64,000 bases of DNA, from contig OZ035961.1 of NCBI GenBank assembly GCA_964034945.1, positions 94,436,991 to 94,500,990 on the forward strand, in the 5' to 3' direction. Source of the stretch: Chrysopilus asiliformis (taxonomy: Eukaryota; Arthropoda; Insecta; Diptera; Rhagionidae). Positions within the stretch are counted from its first letter, which is position 1; every line of letters begins with the position of its first letter. Positions 20,558 to 32,786 of the stretch are shown in pieces. A program made the position numbers and the translations under genes. The notes below the pieces were generated by a model. That model had not been told where the DNA came from. It saw only the letters and a list, made by a program, of their open reading frames with translations, and did not search any database.

Positions 20558-22661
20558 CAAATCCAAAAAATGTCAATATCTCTTGTTATACACTCGACCA
20601 TCTTGATAGTTTATTTATCATGATAGTAAAAGTAATGAGAGTTTTCATGATAGTTCCATGATAGTTTTTTTTCCATGTTAAATCGCCAAAATTACCTACA
20701 TGCAAATATTATTATAAAAAAAATAAAACCAAATTAAAATTAAATAAACTCACCTGCGTATAATAATGATTCGCTTGCCTGTTTTAATTTGGCTTGAGAT
20801 TGCATCTTAAAATTTATTTTTGCATTCTGAAACAAAATTGGAAATTTGATTTTTGGAATAAATACGATATTCAATATTAAATACTTTTCAACTTACCTCA
20901 TAGTTTTTAAATTGTCTTTCACTTTCATTAATTTTTGCAGAATTTTTCTTAAATATTTTTACCGTAAAACGCACTCTACTTTTTATTGGAAGTTAATTCA
21001 GGATATGGTTAGTTTTTTGTACTAGATTAGTACAGAGTATATAATCTCTTCTTATTGGCGACGTGGAACTTTCTTCCACTTTCTTCCACTTCCGGCCCCT
21101 TTACATTTAGCCTCAAGTACAAGGACGGCACCTTTTTTTGGTTAATTTAGCAGCGATTTGCTGCATTCAAAGTATTAAGTTTAGTAGAGTTATTTTATGA
21201 TGTTTTCCACCATCGCATATTAAAAACAAATAGTGCGTAGGAGTTAAAACTAGTGCTTAGACATTTATTGGGAAAGGGACCACATGCTCTTAGTCTGGAG
21301 TAAGTTCGAAGAATTAAATACTACAATTCGAAAGGCGGAATGATCACCATTTGGCGGATGAAGCAGGCGATTTTCCTCATCCAATACCCAAAATTTTCTT
21401 TGGGGCCAAAAGTATATGGGCGGATTTCCAGCACCTCTTTCAAGATCTACGTCGATAGACTCGACCAAGTTTTGTAGCCAGTCCAACAAAAGTCTTTAAA
21501 CTTCTCCTCAAGCAGTGTGAAAACCTCGTGGATTTGAGGGTAAGACGATAGACACGTATGACCCTTTCCCGGCTATAAAAATATCCCCGGCTATAAATTA
21601 TCCAATAATTAAAAATTAAAACATAGTTTTTACATCATATCTATATCTTTCGTCGACTACTAGATAAATTATCCAACAATTTAAAATTAAACAATAGATT
21701 GTAAATCACATTTATATTTTTCGTCGATTACTATTTTTACGTCGATTATTGGTTTTAACCTCCTTCAATTTTCTCCGATATTTCTACCCGGACGTTGATT
21801 GCGTCGCTATTCTGGAAGGATTTCGTCTTGCAGCAAATATTACGTTTAATTTAAAATACAAGTTCTTAAATTATTTAAAAGTTTATTAGTAAATTCGAGT
21901 GTTAACCGAATCCACATCAGATTTTATGATTTTTCAATGATAGGTGGTTTCTGCGAGCAAAGGGCCCTATTGTGCACATAAATCCCCCCCTACATGTTAA
22001 ATTTCAGTGTAATTCAATTCAGAATAATTAAATGTGGCGAAGGTCATTGTGACTAAATTTTATTTTTCGCTAATGTTCTTCGATAGTTTTTCGTACACGT
22101 ATAATATAATGATAGGTTATAATAAGATATTTCTTAATTAGATTGCATGCTAATTATTTCTAATATTTATATTTATATCCATATTATTTATTTATTAAAA
22201 TTATTTTAAATAGGTTAACCAATTATATAAAATCAATTGCGCTATACATTTTTGTACATTTTTATATTGAATATTGCGTCCTTGTTTTCAATATTAATTA
22301 TTAAAAGGGTAAAAATGATTCGTTGAGCTTTTTTTATTTATGGGTGGCTGGAGACGAGGAGAGATGAGAATGATATTTTCAGAAAGCGTGGTTTTTCCAG
22401 GATTACTTGCGACTGAAATAAAGATGAGAATCAAGTAAACGTTGCTGATTTGATTCAGTTTCAAAATTTCATCCCTTCCTTATCCTTCAATCCTTTCACC
22501 ATCCCGTTGTGTTGTTTGTAGGCAAAATTTTGTCATGGCCGCAAATATCCTTAGTGTTTGGAAAGAACCCCCCCCACATCCGGCGAGCTAAGCCCCCCTT
22601 GTTGCCTACATCCTTGCACTAAGGACCCTCCTTATTTGTGTACTCCCCTGTGGTCATAACA
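20558..22661 (+). repeat. 3' LTR of outer element
   Basis: Matches 1-2104. If the TGTTAT start is right, the LTR proper is 20584-22661 and 20558-20583 is internal sequence. Ends CATAACA; host DNA starts at 22662. The right flank duplication cannot be checked without the left flank. The antisense frame at 21489-21265 and the antisense exon 20826-20754 are copies of those in the 5' LTR. Confidence 0.88.
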
Positions 22662-22674
22662 AAATGCCAATCGA

Positions 22675-22925
22675 GAGAAATGCGCCGCAGGCTAAATATT
22701 TTGAAATGTATGCGTCCTTTGTGGAAAATCGCTGAAAAAATGCACCACAGGCGAAAAAATATATAGCAACTCCAAGCCAAGTATATCAATATTTAGTGAT
22801 CGTTTATTTCTGGAATTTAATAAATTCCAACACTAATTTGAAAAAACCGGGCCAAACGTTTAGTTTCCGGGATGCCGCGAGAATATTCGTCAGTCCGGGA
22901 CTGTCCCGGCTATTCAGTTGCGTAA
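22675..22925 (+). repeat. Dispersed repeat family 1, copy (GCCGCAGGC / CCGGGA type)
   Basis: Contains the family's marks in order: AATGCGCCGCAGGC, a second AATGCACCACAGGC, CAAGCCAAGTATA, GTGATCGTTT, then TTTAGTTTCCGGGA and CCGGGAC. The same order is found at 53041-53320, and partially at 28862-29060. No terminal repeats or coding capacity seen; a non-autonomous element of unknown class. Confidence 0.6.
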
Positions 22926-24067
22926 TATTATTTATTCTATTCTACTATACATTTTTTTTAATTGTTCGTACAAACGGCCCTTTAGCAGTTTTTTTCTTCT
23001 TCTTCGATACTTCAACCGGTTTCCAATTTTGGCCTATTTCTCTCGCTAGAACCTCCGGTCGCGGGATGATGCCCTTTACGCTTTCGCATCTTCATTTTCT
23101 TTGCGTCCTAGTTTAATTTTCTTGACCACGTATAAAAATTTAAATGTTTCTAACTTTTTTTTTTAAATAACTGCCAATCTTGTTTGCAAAATACATCGGC
23201 TTGAATATTTTTTTATGATTGCTTCGGATATTTTATACTGTGAAAGTGTCGATTAAGTAAGAAGTTTTTTTCGTCAAGAAACTTTAAATGTGGATGTCGA
23301 ACTGGCAAACTCAAAAGTCCATTTATCAAGACCGGAAAATATGTCACTTACTTTCTTGACTCCAGTGTTCATGTCCACACGATGGTCTTACTTTTCGTAG
23401 GAGGTGGTAATAGCAATTATTCTTCGCAAAGTTTCACTTTTCCAAAAAAATATTATATCTGCACACATACACTGGAAAACCAAAGAAAATAAAATTAAGA
23501 AAAAAAGGTGACTTTTTTTTGTTGAAATTTTGAAACGTTACTGTTGTAAAGTTTTTTTTTCTCAAGGATTTTAGCTGAACCGAGTGAGTTTCTGTTTGTT
23601 CCGTTTGTTGAAAACTTTTACCCCGTCTCCCCAGGTTCTACTGTTTGTGTGTGTGAATGTGAAAATCATTGAAAATTCGAACAAATTTTTTGCTTTTCTT
23701 ACTTTTTTTTTGGATCCATACTTTCCTTTTAGCGTTTCGTTATGAATTTGTCAATAACTCTCTTTTCCCAGTGTTTTTTTCCGCATATAGGCAAACAAAG
23801 TTTGCTGATGTGTGAGCCATTGGCGTCCACAGCTATCGGCAGGGGAAGAGCCTCGGTCCCCTCTGGATTTAAAAATAAAACTTTTGGTTTTTAATATTCC
23901 TTGAATAAAGGTGAAATTGCAGTGAAAGCGTTTTGTGCTGCGTCGCGTTAAATGTTGAACATAGTGTTTTCTTATGGGACCACGCAGGATGCAGGTTTGT
24001 TGTCCCGGCGTACCGGAATCTAAATTTTTCAAACACAAGAAAACACGATGAATAAATATGGAAAACG
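22926..24067. other. No gene seen
   Basis: AT-rich DNA with T-runs. Short open frames only; no splice-bounded exon or repeat termini could be supported. Confidence 0.5.
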
Positions 24068-24990
24068 TAGGGTCAGGTAGGGTGAAGTGGTCCACGTTTT
24101 TATTATTGGCCATACAATGGTCAAAAATTGGAATCTTTGCATGATAAGATAGTCAAACCGCAAGGGCAGGACCTAAGCTAACTTTCTGCATTCACAGATT
24201 GCCAACTTTTTGACATTAAATTTAATTTTTAGGCATTTATCGAAAACTTTGATTTTTTAAATTTTTCAAAATGGTAGGGCAAAGTGGTCCACCCTAAAAA
24301 ACTTTCCAGAAATCGCATAAACATAAAATTAAATGACAAATAAAAGTATTAATCATGAAGTTTGATCAAAAATATGGTTTATTCGAAAGTAACAAATGAG
24401 CGTTTGGTCTGTTTTGGTGTTGGTTTCTTCGGTGTAGTTGTTAAGCGTAGTTTTCCGGCGGCTTGTAATGCTACTCTAATTCAGCTCGATTTTTGGGAGA
24501 AGTTATAATCGAGCTTTGCATCGATTTTCGGCCACGATTTGAAACACTCAAAATAACTTATAAAAAAACTTGAAAACACGAAATATGACATTGACAGGGT
24601 GGACCACTTCACCCTATAAAACGTGGACCACTTCTCCCTACCGACGCTATTTTGCGCGGAATGATGCTGCTTCAACAATTGTGGAAAAAAGTGCAGAAAT
24701 TCGATGGATTTACAAAGTTCATAATGTAGACAACATTTTAGATTAATTAGCTTATTGAAATTGATGAAGAATTCGTCAAAATGTTGTTGAATGTGAATAC
24801 TTGCGAAAACTTTCAACAATGTTTTTTTGGCACTGGTCTGTGAGAGTGAGTAAATATACGGCTGCACACTTCAATGACTAATAAAAAACAAGCTGTCTTC
24901 AAGAGCAACTGATGAGAGTTGCATATTCTGTTCTAATGTCACTATTACTAAAAAAAATGGTGGTGGACCACTTCACCCTACCCGACCCTA
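24068..24990. mobile_element. MITE with GGGT...GGTCCAC terminal inverted repeats
   Basis: The left end, TAGGGTCAGGTAGGGTGAAG at 24068, and the right end, whose complement reads TAGGGTCGGGTAGGGTGAAG at 24990, are inverted repeats of about 28 bases with one mismatch, continuing to TGGTCCAC and bounded by TA. Further copies of the terminal motif lie inside (about 24272 and 24596-24650), so it is internally repetitive. No transposase. A TA-targeting (Tc1/mariner-like) origin is inferred. Confidence 0.75.
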
Positions 24991-25029
24991 CTCTATTTCG
25001 GATAGAGGTTGCTCCAAAGTTCATTTTTA

Positions 25030-25265
25030 TCGCTTGCGGCACATTTTTTCAACAATTTTCCATAAAATGTTCATGAAAAAAATATGGCCTACCCGCATCT
25101 CTCATTATTGTTTTTTTTATTCACAATTTCCGTTGCGACTATTTATAAAACGTACAGAGCGCACGAAATTAAGTTGCTGTTTTGTTTGGGACTCAGTATC
25201 TCTGGATTTGAATAACTGCGCCGCATTCTGTTTAAAAAAAATCGTCTGCGGCGTACATTATTGAT
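25030..25265 (-). repeat. Dispersed repeat family 1, reverse copy
   Basis: Begins GCTTGCGGCACATTTTTTCA and ends near CGTCTGCGGCGTACATTATT, with CGCCGCATTCTGTT between. The layout matches 30802-30995, including an internal AATTTCC block, and carries the GCGGCGCATTTTTTCA motif complementary to that in the forward copies. Confidence 0.55.
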
Positions 25266-26520
25266 TCCTTTCCTTGGTTTTAAATAAAATCCAGAGTTAT
25301 TTTCTATATAAAAATTGTTACTCATTTTGTCGCGGACTGGTCTCAAAAAAAGTGTGGCACTCTAGCCATAAACATTTCTTTGGCCCCCCTGGAAAAAAAT
25401 CATGCCAACGCTCATGGTATGTGCGAATATACCTATGTTTCCTTGGCTGAAATCAACTAAAGAGGAAAATAAGTTTTCTAGTGATTTTGTTTTCGTCTCC
25501 AACTTTTCTTATTTGATATGAAAATTTCTCTTCGAGGAAAACTTGGAGCGCTTCAACTCCTTCCCGGTGTTTTTCTCATTCGCATTGGATATTCCGGTTT
25601 TTAAGCACGCACTCAGTGGAATGGGTATTGAAACTGGAAAACTTTCAGTTGAAATTCATATGATTGAAAAATGAAAATTCCATTTGGATGTGCCAGAACA
25701 AAAAGGACTCAACTAACGGGAAGAAAAGGATAAATGGGTTCGTGACGTGATGGTCTAATATTGGCGGCTGAAATTGGTAAATAAGTTGGAAAGGAAGTTG
25801 AAAAAAAAAACATTTTTTTTCTGCATACGAGTCTATTTTGATTTGTATTCAAATTTAAACTTCGAATACGAAATCGAAAGGGGGCGAACAGGCGTCCAGA
25901 CGACACTCGACAATAGAGATATGTTATCATAGGGAAAGTAGAAATAAAAGGAATTTAGTTAAGTTTGAAAGTGGAGATGAGCTAAGCTTGCATGGCCTTT
26001 TTGAAGGGATGTCACATAATGGCCTATAAAACGCACCTTTTACTTTTTATGAAGCTGTTTACGTTTGCTATTAAATGTCCTTTTGAGTTAGCTAGCATTG
26101 TTTGTCAGTGCGGGTGTAGACACGAATATATCCCCACTATTAAGTATATGCGATGAGAACAAAAATTAGTATTCGTGTTGCGTATCGTACCTCTCAATGT
26201 CGCATGCAGACGTGATGGTAATAAAACGAAATATCCTGGAGTGTGCTTATGTTAAAAAAGGTTCGTAACTCTTTCAATTTTTTACGAAGAACTGTCACCA
26301 GGATATATTAACGTTGACACCTTGTGTTTGATTTTTTTGTGTCAATTCGAGATTCTTTGGAGGGAAAAAAAAGACGACGACAACTATGACAAAAAATGAA
26401 AAAAAAAAAAATAGAATGAAAATGGTGAAAAGAGAATGATATTTACTTAAAGTATACACTTACATGTTGATATTCAACTTATCTTAAAACGTATAGCATA
26501 TAGTATGAAATAAAATTATG
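25266..26520. other. No gene seen
   Basis: AT-rich, with poly-A/T runs near 25800 and 26400. Nothing supported. Confidence 0.5.
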
Positions 26521-26694
26521 TTAAGAGATTCTTTTCATTTATTTATTTACAATACCTATTGATACAGAAGATACTTCCAATTATACAATAGAACACAATC
26601 ATGTAAAGGATAAGACGTTAAAGAAAATTATAATATATATGAATAAATTCAATATTAACAAATTCAAAAATTAAAAATTTAGATACATAAAATC

Positions 26695-27369
26695 CTATAA
26701 CACATTCAATCTGATATTATTTCTAAAAATGCTAAAAGGGAGATTTAAAGACCCAAACCGATAATTTTCATGGTTTCTCTGCATTCTGACTAATGAAGAA
26801 TGTAGGCCAATATTAAGTGATACACTTGGCAAGTTAAAAACGCGGTCTAGTCTGTTAATTCGATTGTTTGGTCTTATATTCAAGTGACTATTTAAGTTGC
26901 AGTCAAACAAATTATGGTAAATTTTATATAGGGTACATTCGTCAATAAACAGTCTACGACTCTCTAGCGATGATAGCTCTAAAATTCTTAGGCGATCTTG
27001 ATAGGACTCAAAAGGGATATTAAACTTATAACAAATAGAGCGAGTAAATTTACGTTGAACAGCCTCCACTTTTTCAATATGACAAACGTAAGACGGACAC
27101 CATACAGGAGCACAATACTCTATAATACTGCGGACAAGCGATATGAACAGCGTCACAAAACTACGAATATTGTTAAATTCATTAGCAGATCTAAGCACAA
27201 AACCACACATCTTTTGAGCTTTATTTATCACGTGGTCAATGTGTATGTCAAATTTAAGTTTTGAATCCAGCATTATACCCAAGTCAAGTATCGAGGATAG
27301 TTCAGTTAACACAACATTGTCAATTCGGTAGTCATAATATAGGGGATTACGCTTTAATGTAATTACGCT
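26695..27369 (-). pseudogene. 3' fragment of a non-LTR (LINE) reverse transcriptase, Jockey/I-like
   Basis: A minus-strand frame open from 27369 to TAG 26697-26695, about 224 codons. The N-terminal part has the block found after the palm/thumb of LINE RTs (DLGIMLDSKLKF, HI, VINKAQKMCGF), then EYCAPVW and the IEKVEAVQRKFTR block, all typical of the RT C-terminus in Jockey- and I-like elements. The catalytic YADD region and everything upstream are missing: a usual 5'-truncated insertion. Downstream on the minus strand is an AT-rich 3' tail with TAAATAAATAAA near 26535-26550. At the upstream edge 'ATTAAAGCGTAATTAC' is tandemly duplicated (27347-27376). Confidence 0.85.
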
Positions 27370-27372
27370 TTA

Positions 27373-28065
27373 ATGTTTCATGTGAATAAGGACTCCATCT
27401 TTTTGGTAAAAAGAAAAAAAACGCTTCAACGGGAAGAAAAAGAAATCCAGGAATTTTAGTAAGGAAATCGTCTCAAAGTGTATCTTAAGGGTATACGTCG
27501 TAACCGATTTTTCTCCTAAACCTAGGTAAGTGATGGGTGTGTACCGGCTTATGATCTTTTTGATTTTTTTCTAGACAAATCCCGAGTGCTTTGACTGTCA
27601 CCCCAATTCCAAGTGTTTTGAAGTCAGTTTACGTTAAAAATACAAGTTTCTGCTAATTTATTTCGGCTTAATTTTTTTTTTTTGGTTTCCAACCGGAATT
27701 CATTAATAAGTCGAAAAATATTTCTAAACAAGCACTTTTTTTTAATTTATTTTGGAACGATGTTCGTGCTACTATCTTTTTTACGTTATTAGAGTAATAC
27801 CGGGGATTTATGAATTCAAAGAAACTCTTCGGGGGGTTTTTTTGGCGGAAGCGAAATTGTTTAAAAAGGTAGGGACTGAGTTTTTTGTTTGAGCTTTGAC
27901 TGTCTATACTTCCGGTTGTATAGGATTGTCAATTTTTAATGTACGTATTTTCTAATTCTTTCATCTGTCAATCACACGTCTTTTTTGGCATCTGTGGTGA
28001 TATGAATATTCAGTAAGCTTTGCCATACATACGCAGTACAAGAAAGGCTAGAAGTTATTTATCGC
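27373..28065. other. No gene seen
   Basis: AT-rich; no exon or repeat boundary could be supported. Confidence 0.45.
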
Positions 28066-28195
28066 TACAGTCGAATCTCGCCAAGTCGAACCTCGCTAAG
28101 TCGAATTCCTCGAAGAACTCGAAGATTTTTCAATCCTTTTAATACATGTAGAAGTTTCGCTTATCCCCGCCAACTTGGACTTAACGGGGTTCCTA
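28066..28195. mobile_element. Fragment of a pogo/Tigger-type element end
   Basis: CAGTCGAATCTCGCCAAGTC followed by repeated AAGTCGAA is the terminal style of pogo/Tigger elements, preceded by TA. A degenerate inverse (GGACTTAACGGGGTTCC) lies about 110 bases away. No transposase frame. Confidence 0.4.
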
Positions 28196-28411
28196 TGTAT
28201 TATGAAAATTGGCGTTCTATATTTTTTACGAATCGTGAAAGTTTTGGTATGCAGATAAAAGCAAGACATCTTGGATTCACAAGAGATCTTGGAGCGTCCA
28301 TTGCACCGGGGAAAAAATACTGTTTTGTGCGGATTGTAGGCTGGTGGCGTAATTGTAGGCTGGTGGCAGAGCATTAACTGTCAATAGGGAGATATATAAC
28401 TTTCAAAATAC

Positions 28412-28705
28412 GTGTTTCCAACAAGACGGCGCGACGTGTCACACAAAAATGCAATAAAGCGATTGTTTTGCGACTTGTGTGGCACATAGCGCCATCTTGT
28501 TGGAAACACCTATCTTTAGACCCTTTTCTGTAGGGTTATGTCAAGTGTCTTGCTAATACCAATAAGCTAAAAACTATTCGGGAATTAAAGGATGACATCC
28601 GAAGTGAAATTCCCGGAGTGGAGCCTAATTTATGCTTCAATATAATCGAAAATTGGACCTCTCGAATGCGCGCCACTCAGCGAAGCCGTGGGGCCATTTG
28701 AATGA
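28412..28705 (+). pseudogene. Rearranged mariner transposase remnant with a palindromic core
   Basis: The bases from 28416 encode FQQDGATCHT, the catalytic-domain signature of insect mariner-like transposases. The complement of 28480-28510 encodes the same motif, making a 28412-28510 near-palindrome. From 28564 the plus strand resembles the C-terminal part of the same family (TIRELKDDIRSEIPG). The rest of the transposase is absent. Confidence 0.6.
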
Positions 28706-28861
28706 CAGTGTTTTCCATTATTAATGGTCGAAGCGAAAAAACTATCTTATTTCCCGATTCTATTTAAAAAAAGGGATTTTTCTTTCCTGGTGTTTTTTTT
28801 TCTTTAGAGCACAGCAAAAGGTACACGCAGGCAAAACTGTTATGGAAAAAATAGTCGTTAT

Positions 28862-29060
28862 AATCAAAATCAAAATTATGAAAAAATGCGTCGCAGGCGA
28901 TTACTATTTGAATAAAGTTACGAGCGGGCTGGAAAGTCAAAAAAAAAAAACAACGCCGCAATAGAATATTTTTGACTTAGAGGCTAAATCGAAAAATCCG
29001 GGACGAAAATTTGGGTTCGGGACAACATGCATAAATCCGGGACGTATGTTTACCCTACTT
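28862..29060 (+). repeat. Dispersed repeat family 1, short copy
   Basis: AATGCGTCGCAGGC near 28885, CCGGGACGAAAATTTGGG near 28999 and CCGGGACGTATGTTTACC near 29037, the same order as at 53041-53320. Confidence 0.55.
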
Positions 29061-29741
29061 ATACATATATGTGGGATCCTGGCAGGATTGACAGGGGAAG
29101 AAGATGAAAGACTGACGGGAGAGACAGAGACGAGGGCAGTTGGACAGATAGAAAGGAGTGTAAAACGCGCCATCAAGCCGAACGGACGTATTCGGACAAT
29201 AAATCGTTATATTTTTAATAATCTTTGTTTTATTTAACCGTGTCATCCAACCACACTCGGGAAACCCAAAACGGGATTCCTACATATATATTCTTTAGTC
29301 ATTGTCTGACTGTTGTAAGAAAATTTTATACCAAGTTTACAACAGGTTGACGTTAAACCGACTGACCTGCCCATTATAAATTTTCATAAAATTCAGTAAA
29401 ATTTTCTTACTGTTGAAATTTAATAAAAGCAACGGATACCGCATGAAAAATTTGTCTACAAAACCCGGTGAAATATATTAAATTTTAAAAACGTATGGTA
29501 AACCCCCTTTATACAAATGAGTATGCATTTTGCCGTTGCGATTGTCGTTATTGTACTTTAAAATTTTCTACATGTACATTTATAACCTTTCATGTATTTT
29601 ACCATTTTTTAAAAAGACGAAATAATAACACCTGTGGCATAGTAATGGCATATATAAAGAATATATGGAATATGCATGCACATTTTGGTATCTATTTCGT
29701 ATACACCTGATGTAACTCATTTTGTTTTTCATTTGTTTCAG
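29061..29741. other. Presumed intron upstream of the EGF exon
   Basis: No coding signal. It ends with a pyrimidine-rich tract and CAG acceptor (29720-29741). Confidence 0.5.
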
Positions 29742-29858
29742 GTCGTTGCGGTCACAACAGTCCTTGTGAGCAGCTATGCTACGAATTGCACGACGGAATG
29801 TATGAATGTGACTGCACCGAAGGATATGACTTGAATAAGAATGGCTATAGCTGTCAAG
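29742..29858 (+). CDS. EGF-like module exon of a host gene
   Basis: A 117-base exon bounded by a pyrimidine-rich TTTGTTTCAG acceptor and a CAAG|GTAAGA donor, phase 1 on both sides, which is the usual design of shuffled EGF modules. The translation has six Cys in the spacing CX5CX3CX9CXCX11C with the GYDLNKNGYSC ending typical of LDL-receptor/thrombomodulin-style EGF modules. The module is extracellular and disulfide-bonded, used in receptors and matrix proteins. The next compatible exon found is 54131-55175. Earlier exons, including any signal peptide, must lie upstream and were not found. Gene identity not recognised. Confidence 0.85.
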
Positions 29859-30568
29859 GTAAGATGCATTCTTCTACTAAAAATGAAAAAAAGTAAATGA
29901 ATATAAAAATGTCTGGATAAAAAATCATAAAAAAGAGACACATAAGATTAAAAAAAAAACTGAACGACGGGTTACATGAATAAGCGCTGTAACGCAAAAA
30001 CCTAGCCGGGTAATATGAAACTACATAATGACGTGACAAACCCTGTGTGTGATTACCTTTTGAAGACCTTCAGTCTTTACTTTAAAGTACCTGAATGCGG
30101 TTTTCTGAGCAAACAGCGGAACCGATATATAAAATAACCCTTTATTTAGACAGAAGTTGTATGGACGAGTTTTTATGTTAAATTGCATTTGTTCTCACCT
30201 TTTAATGGCGCACTCGAATAAACTCGAGCAAATTATGCGAGTCAAAATGAAAATGTGTCTGCTCGAATTAACTCGAACGACGGTGTTTTTTCATATTTTT
30301 CTATGGTCAAAAGCGCATACGGCATTGTATATAAAATACGTCAAGATAATTTGTGCCATTTCGGCCATCACCCGCTCCCCCCTCCCTTCCCCCCGCCACA
30401 TTTTCTAAAACATAAAGATGTTGAAAAAAATGTATGTTGGGACGACGATAGTTTGCGAGAAAATAAACGGGAACTGTAAAGTAAAAAAACTTAATATATT
30501 TTGTACTCTCTTAATTTTGTTTTCATTTGATGCTAAGAATTTTTATAAAAGAATTTTTAAGAATTTTT
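29859..30568. other. Presumed intron, first part
   Basis: No gene or clear repeat seen. Confidence 0.45.
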
Positions 30569-30616
30569 AAGAATTTTTATAAAAGCCGACATATTAAGGC
30601 TTTTATAAAAATTCTT
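30569..30616. repeat. Perfect 19-base hairpin
   Basis: Arms 30569-30587 and 30598-30616 (AAGAATTTTTATAAAAGCC and its complement) are separated by 10 bases. Additional AAGAATTTTT copies precede the left arm. Probably a relic of a small foldback element. Confidence 0.7.
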
Positions 30617-30801
30617 AGAATAAACGGAAGTACAAGTTTTTTTTAATTTGAACATGTTCTTCCTGCATTTCGGAAACTAAACTGTTGTCCTGGATTTTTC
30701 AACTCAATGCCAAATTTTATCAAACGTTAGAAAAATGATGACTGAGAATATACAAAAAAATCTCGTTCTGCTGGTAGTTTGCCGTAAATTATTTTTTTTC
30801 A

Positions 30802-30995
30802 TCTGCGGCGCATTTTTTCAAATGCCTCAAGCGATTTGCCTGCGTTTTTTTTTTGTATTTTTATAATTTCCTTTGCGATTGAGTACGGACCGTAAAAAGT
30901 GAGAAAAATCAAATTAATTTTCGCTTGAGACTGCTCTCGATTTAAATTATTGAGCCGCATTCTGTTAAAAAAAAATTGCCCGCGGCGCATATTAT
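30802..30995 (-). repeat. Dispersed repeat family 1, reverse copy
   Basis: Begins ATCTGCGGCGCATTTTTTCA and ends AATTGCCCGCGGCGCATATT, with GCCGCATTCTGTT before the end. Same order as 25030-25265. Confidence 0.55.
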
Positions 30996-32097
30996 GCAAT
31001 AGTCATGATTTATTTTTGTAGCGCTCGGAATATATCTTCTTCTTTATTTAATTAGAACGATACCAAAAGCAAAATATTGAATTTTTAAGGTTCCTCTGTA
31101 GTTTTCAATATTATTTTATCCAAGACATTGTGAACGCACAAAGGATAAAACACACATCTATTCACATATATTTAAGCCATTCAGTTGCACATTGAATGTA
31201 TTAAAAGCTTATACTATTATAAAAGTGTAGCTCGCTATAAAACCAGCAGAGCTGTTTTGCATTTAGAAATACTAGTCTTATCAGCATGTTTCACTGACGT
31301 GAACTTAGGTAGCATAAGAAAAGCTAAAGAAAAACGAAGAAAATTTCCGTACACCAATTCTTTTACAGACCTTGGATTTTACATATATATGCAAAAGGAT
31401 ACCAAGGGTGTGTCGTAAGTACATAAATTTACTTGTGCAGCCAGAAATACTTGAGGATTGAAAGTTTGTCATTCGGGATGAATACATGTATGGAAATCAC
31501 CCCCGATCCATTTCACTAGGTTAGATTGGGAAGGTGTACACCATTCTTGTTCGTAAGACCGACGATCAAGGACTTTTTATACTCAGACATTTACACTCAA
31601 CAAGGATAAATATATTTTACTGTAAAACAGGTCGACTGTACGTACGAAATGAGGATAGAAATTGAAGTGCTTCAGTATTGACTGACACTAAAAGTGTTCT
31701 TGTGGAACTCATCGCCGAGGTTTATGCTCTAATCGGAACAAATTTCGACATTGTTTGTCAGTAAATCGCATTTACATACGTCGATAAATATCGATATATT
31801 CAAAAGATACCTAATATTTTCTTTTACCTTTACCACTGTGATGGTTTCGCTCTTCTCCCTCCGCTTCCCACCTCACCTATGCCCGATTCATTTGCAGAAA
31901 ATGGATAAATTGGTGTAGGGGAAGGACTCGTACCTTGGTCCAAGTGTCATTAAGGATAAACCGTAACATTTCTGGACAAAACATCACTCTATGAAGTTTT
32001 GAGTATTTCTTTGTGAGTTTGCTTATCCTGTTTCTAATCGTCTGCAAGTGTGTTTGTGTACCCACACTAACAAAAACGGTTCTCGTTCACCATAACT
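30996..32097. other. No gene seen
   Basis: Unassigned intronic-looking DNA. Confidence 0.45.
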
Positions 32098-32331
32098 GGG
32101 CACCAATCAGGTATTCCGACACGTCTCTGTCTTTCGACTTCGACGCAGCGTTTAACTCTTGACTTCGCCATATCTGCAGCTTGAAATTTCGCAGAATCGT
32201 CACTATGAATCGAAACGTGATTCTGACTGTCACTCCAGGAAATTTGAAGATGCTGATATGGCGAAGTCAAGAGTTAAAAGCTGCGTCGAAGTCGAAAGAC
32301 AGAGACGCGTCGGAATACATGATTGGTGCCC
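32098..32331. mobile_element. Foldback (long-hairpin) element, 234 bases
   Basis: Starts GGGCACCAATCAGGTATTCC and ends with its near complement. The arms, about 115 bases each, can pair along almost their whole length, so the same short peptide reads from both strands outward. No clear target duplication. The GGGCACC ends would suit a Harbinger-like or related MITE, but the class is not settled. Confidence 0.7.
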
Positions 32332-32786
32332 TGTTTTTTTCCGAATCAGTCAGATAGCGCTATCTGGATAGTAACTGTAAATTTTGCTGTGGTATTTTCG
32401 GAAATAGGTAAGATGATTCATCAGTTTTATTGGATTTAATTTAATTTTTGCATCGATTTAATTAATAGTTCGGATTTTTTAAAATCATATTGCACTGGTA
32501 ACAGTAATGGACCATTGTTTATGTTAAGCAACAAAATTTTTTTTTTCAATAAATAAAAGGTTTTTGAACATAAAATGTTCTTGTAGTCATAGTCTTTAAT
32601 ATTTAAAGGAAGAATAAAAAAATCCTGTTATAATTTAGTATTGATAAGGAACAGACCGCGGTGGTCCAAGGTACATGCCAGGGTTGTACCGGGGCAAGCC
32701 TTAGGCACTTAGCCCACCGAATGCGAATTCGCACCGCATAGCGAAAAACTTCAAACTTATCAAGCGATCTTATATTGTATGTAATC

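Larger units (their letters stand above)
1..22661 (+). mobile_element. Outer Ty3-type LTR retrotransposon (mdg3/blastopia-like), interrupted by a second one
   Basis: A direct repeat of at least 2104 bases bounds the element (1-2104 and 20558-22661, constant offset 20557). Inside are a primer binding site, gag, pol and a post-pol region. Without the inserted inner element the length is about 11.3 kb, nearly the same as the inner element. The domain order protease, RT, RNase H, integrase places it in Ty3 (Metaviridae-type) retrotransposons; likeness to mdg3/blastopia is from memory of the RT and gag style and is less certain. No env frame is visible. The 5' end may lie before the window, and the right-hand flank begins at 22662. 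Intact frames apart from the insertion and the matching LTRs suggest a young copy killed by the nested insertion. Confidence 0.9.
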
